A stretch of 6,925 bases of DNA from Candidatus Cloacimonadota bacterium (GTDB lineage: Bacteria; Cloacimonadota; Cloacimonadia; Cloacimonadales; WRIO01): contig JALNXV010000194.1 in NCBI GenBank assembly GCA_023230175.1, positions 1 through 6,925 of the forward strand. The letters run 5' to 3'. Numbering within the stretch: the stretch's first letter is position 1; each line of letters starts with the position of its first letter. Below are positions 6,763 through 6,925 of the stretch, piece after piece. Below the pieces are notes generated by a model, which was not told the DNA's origin, did not search any database, and saw only the letters and a list, made by a program, of their open reading frames with translations. The translations under genes were made by a program, and so were the position numbers.

Positions 6763-6925
6763 TTTTTTTTATTTAAAATTACAATTAAATTACTCTATGC
6801 ATACTCTTAATCTACAAGAGACCTCCAGGATGCTTTTTTCCATCTTGGAGGTCCCTTGTTGATTTCTGATAAAATCGAAGGCTGTTAAATAAAATGTTGT
6901 GTGAGCATCTGGGACTGTTCAGTAA
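6763..6925. other. Non-coding 3' end of the window
   Basis: No convincing gene is seen here. The stretch opens with a T-run (6763-6770) that has no GC-rich stem before it, then contains the hairpin at 6814-6859. It ends in GGGACTGTTCAGTAA (6911-6925), which may be the edge of a mobile element cut by the window. A short open frame from ATG 6894 runs off the end but has no ribosome binding site and too few codons to judge. Confidence 0.5.
6814..6859 (+). terminator. Strong intergenic hairpin, possible (atypical) terminator
   Basis: Arms 6814-6832 and 6841-6859 pair over 19 positions: 17 Watson-Crick, one G-T wobble (6828/6845) and one A-C mismatch (6819/6854). The eight-base loop contains six T (6834-6839). 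It starts 51 bases after the glycosyltransferase stop and is far more GC-rich than its surroundings. A T-run follows neither arm on the outside, so it is not a textbook Rho-independent terminator in either direction. It may instead be an RNA 3'-end stabiliser or a copy of a dispersed palindromic repeat. The hairpin itself is certain; its function is not. Confidence 0.5.

Noticed and set aside
6742..6780. AT-only inverted repeat (arms 6742-6750 and 6772-6780) plus T-run as terminator
   Set aside because: The nine-base arms contain only A and T and partly lie inside the coding region; this is expected by chance in such AT-rich sequence.
6894..6925. Short open frame starting at ATG 6894 and running off the window
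   Set aside because: Only about ten codons are visible, there is no ribosome binding site, and it overlaps the possible mobile-element edge.

Overview
The window is AT-rich and every recognisable gene lies on the + strand. A lipoprotein, an RlpA domain and two predicted outer-membrane beta-barrels point to a Gram-negative (diderm) bacterium. The beta-barrel style (PorV/PorQ-like C-terminal part, aromatic C-terminus) together with an archaeal-type geranylgeranyl reductase suggests an FCB-group lineage, possibly Cloacimonadota. That placement is an inference from protein style, not from a marker gene.

Layout: (1) 1-2145 is an envelope block: the 3' end of an outer-membrane beta-barrel gene, an RlpA-like lipoprotein, and a second outer-membrane beta-barrel protein. 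(2) 2145-3797 is a RecJ-type DHH/DHHA1 exonuclease joined to the preceding gene by a 1-base TAATG overlap. (3) 3807-6762 is a four-gene block: a 55-residue 2[4Fe-4S] ferredoxin, an archaeal-type geranylgeranyl reductase, a membrane kinase of the dolichol/phytol kinase (SEC59/DGK1/VTE5) family, and a DPM1/GtrB-type polyprenyl-phosphate glycosyltransferase. (4) 6763-6925 is non-coding as far as can be seen; it holds a strong 19-base-arm hairpin and ends in a motif that may be the edge of an insertion sequence.

Intergenic distances run from a 1-base overlap to 27 bases, so all eight genes could be one transcript; no internal promoter or terminator was seen. The most interesting part is the block at 3807-6762. 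The ferredoxin is a plausible electron donor to the reductase. The kinase and glycosyltransferase families both act on long isoprenoid alcohols or their phosphates. Together they read as a compact isoprenoid-lipid module: saturate a polyprenyl chain, phosphorylate the alcohol, load a sugar on the phosphate. This would be a bacterial counterpart of dolichol-phosphate-sugar synthesis. The alternative is that the reductase belongs to archaeal-type ether-lipid synthesis and its neighbours are only loosely connected.

Two gene starts were set from context rather than the longest open frame: the reductase starts at 3974 (400 aa) and the glycosyltransferase at 5818 (314 aa).
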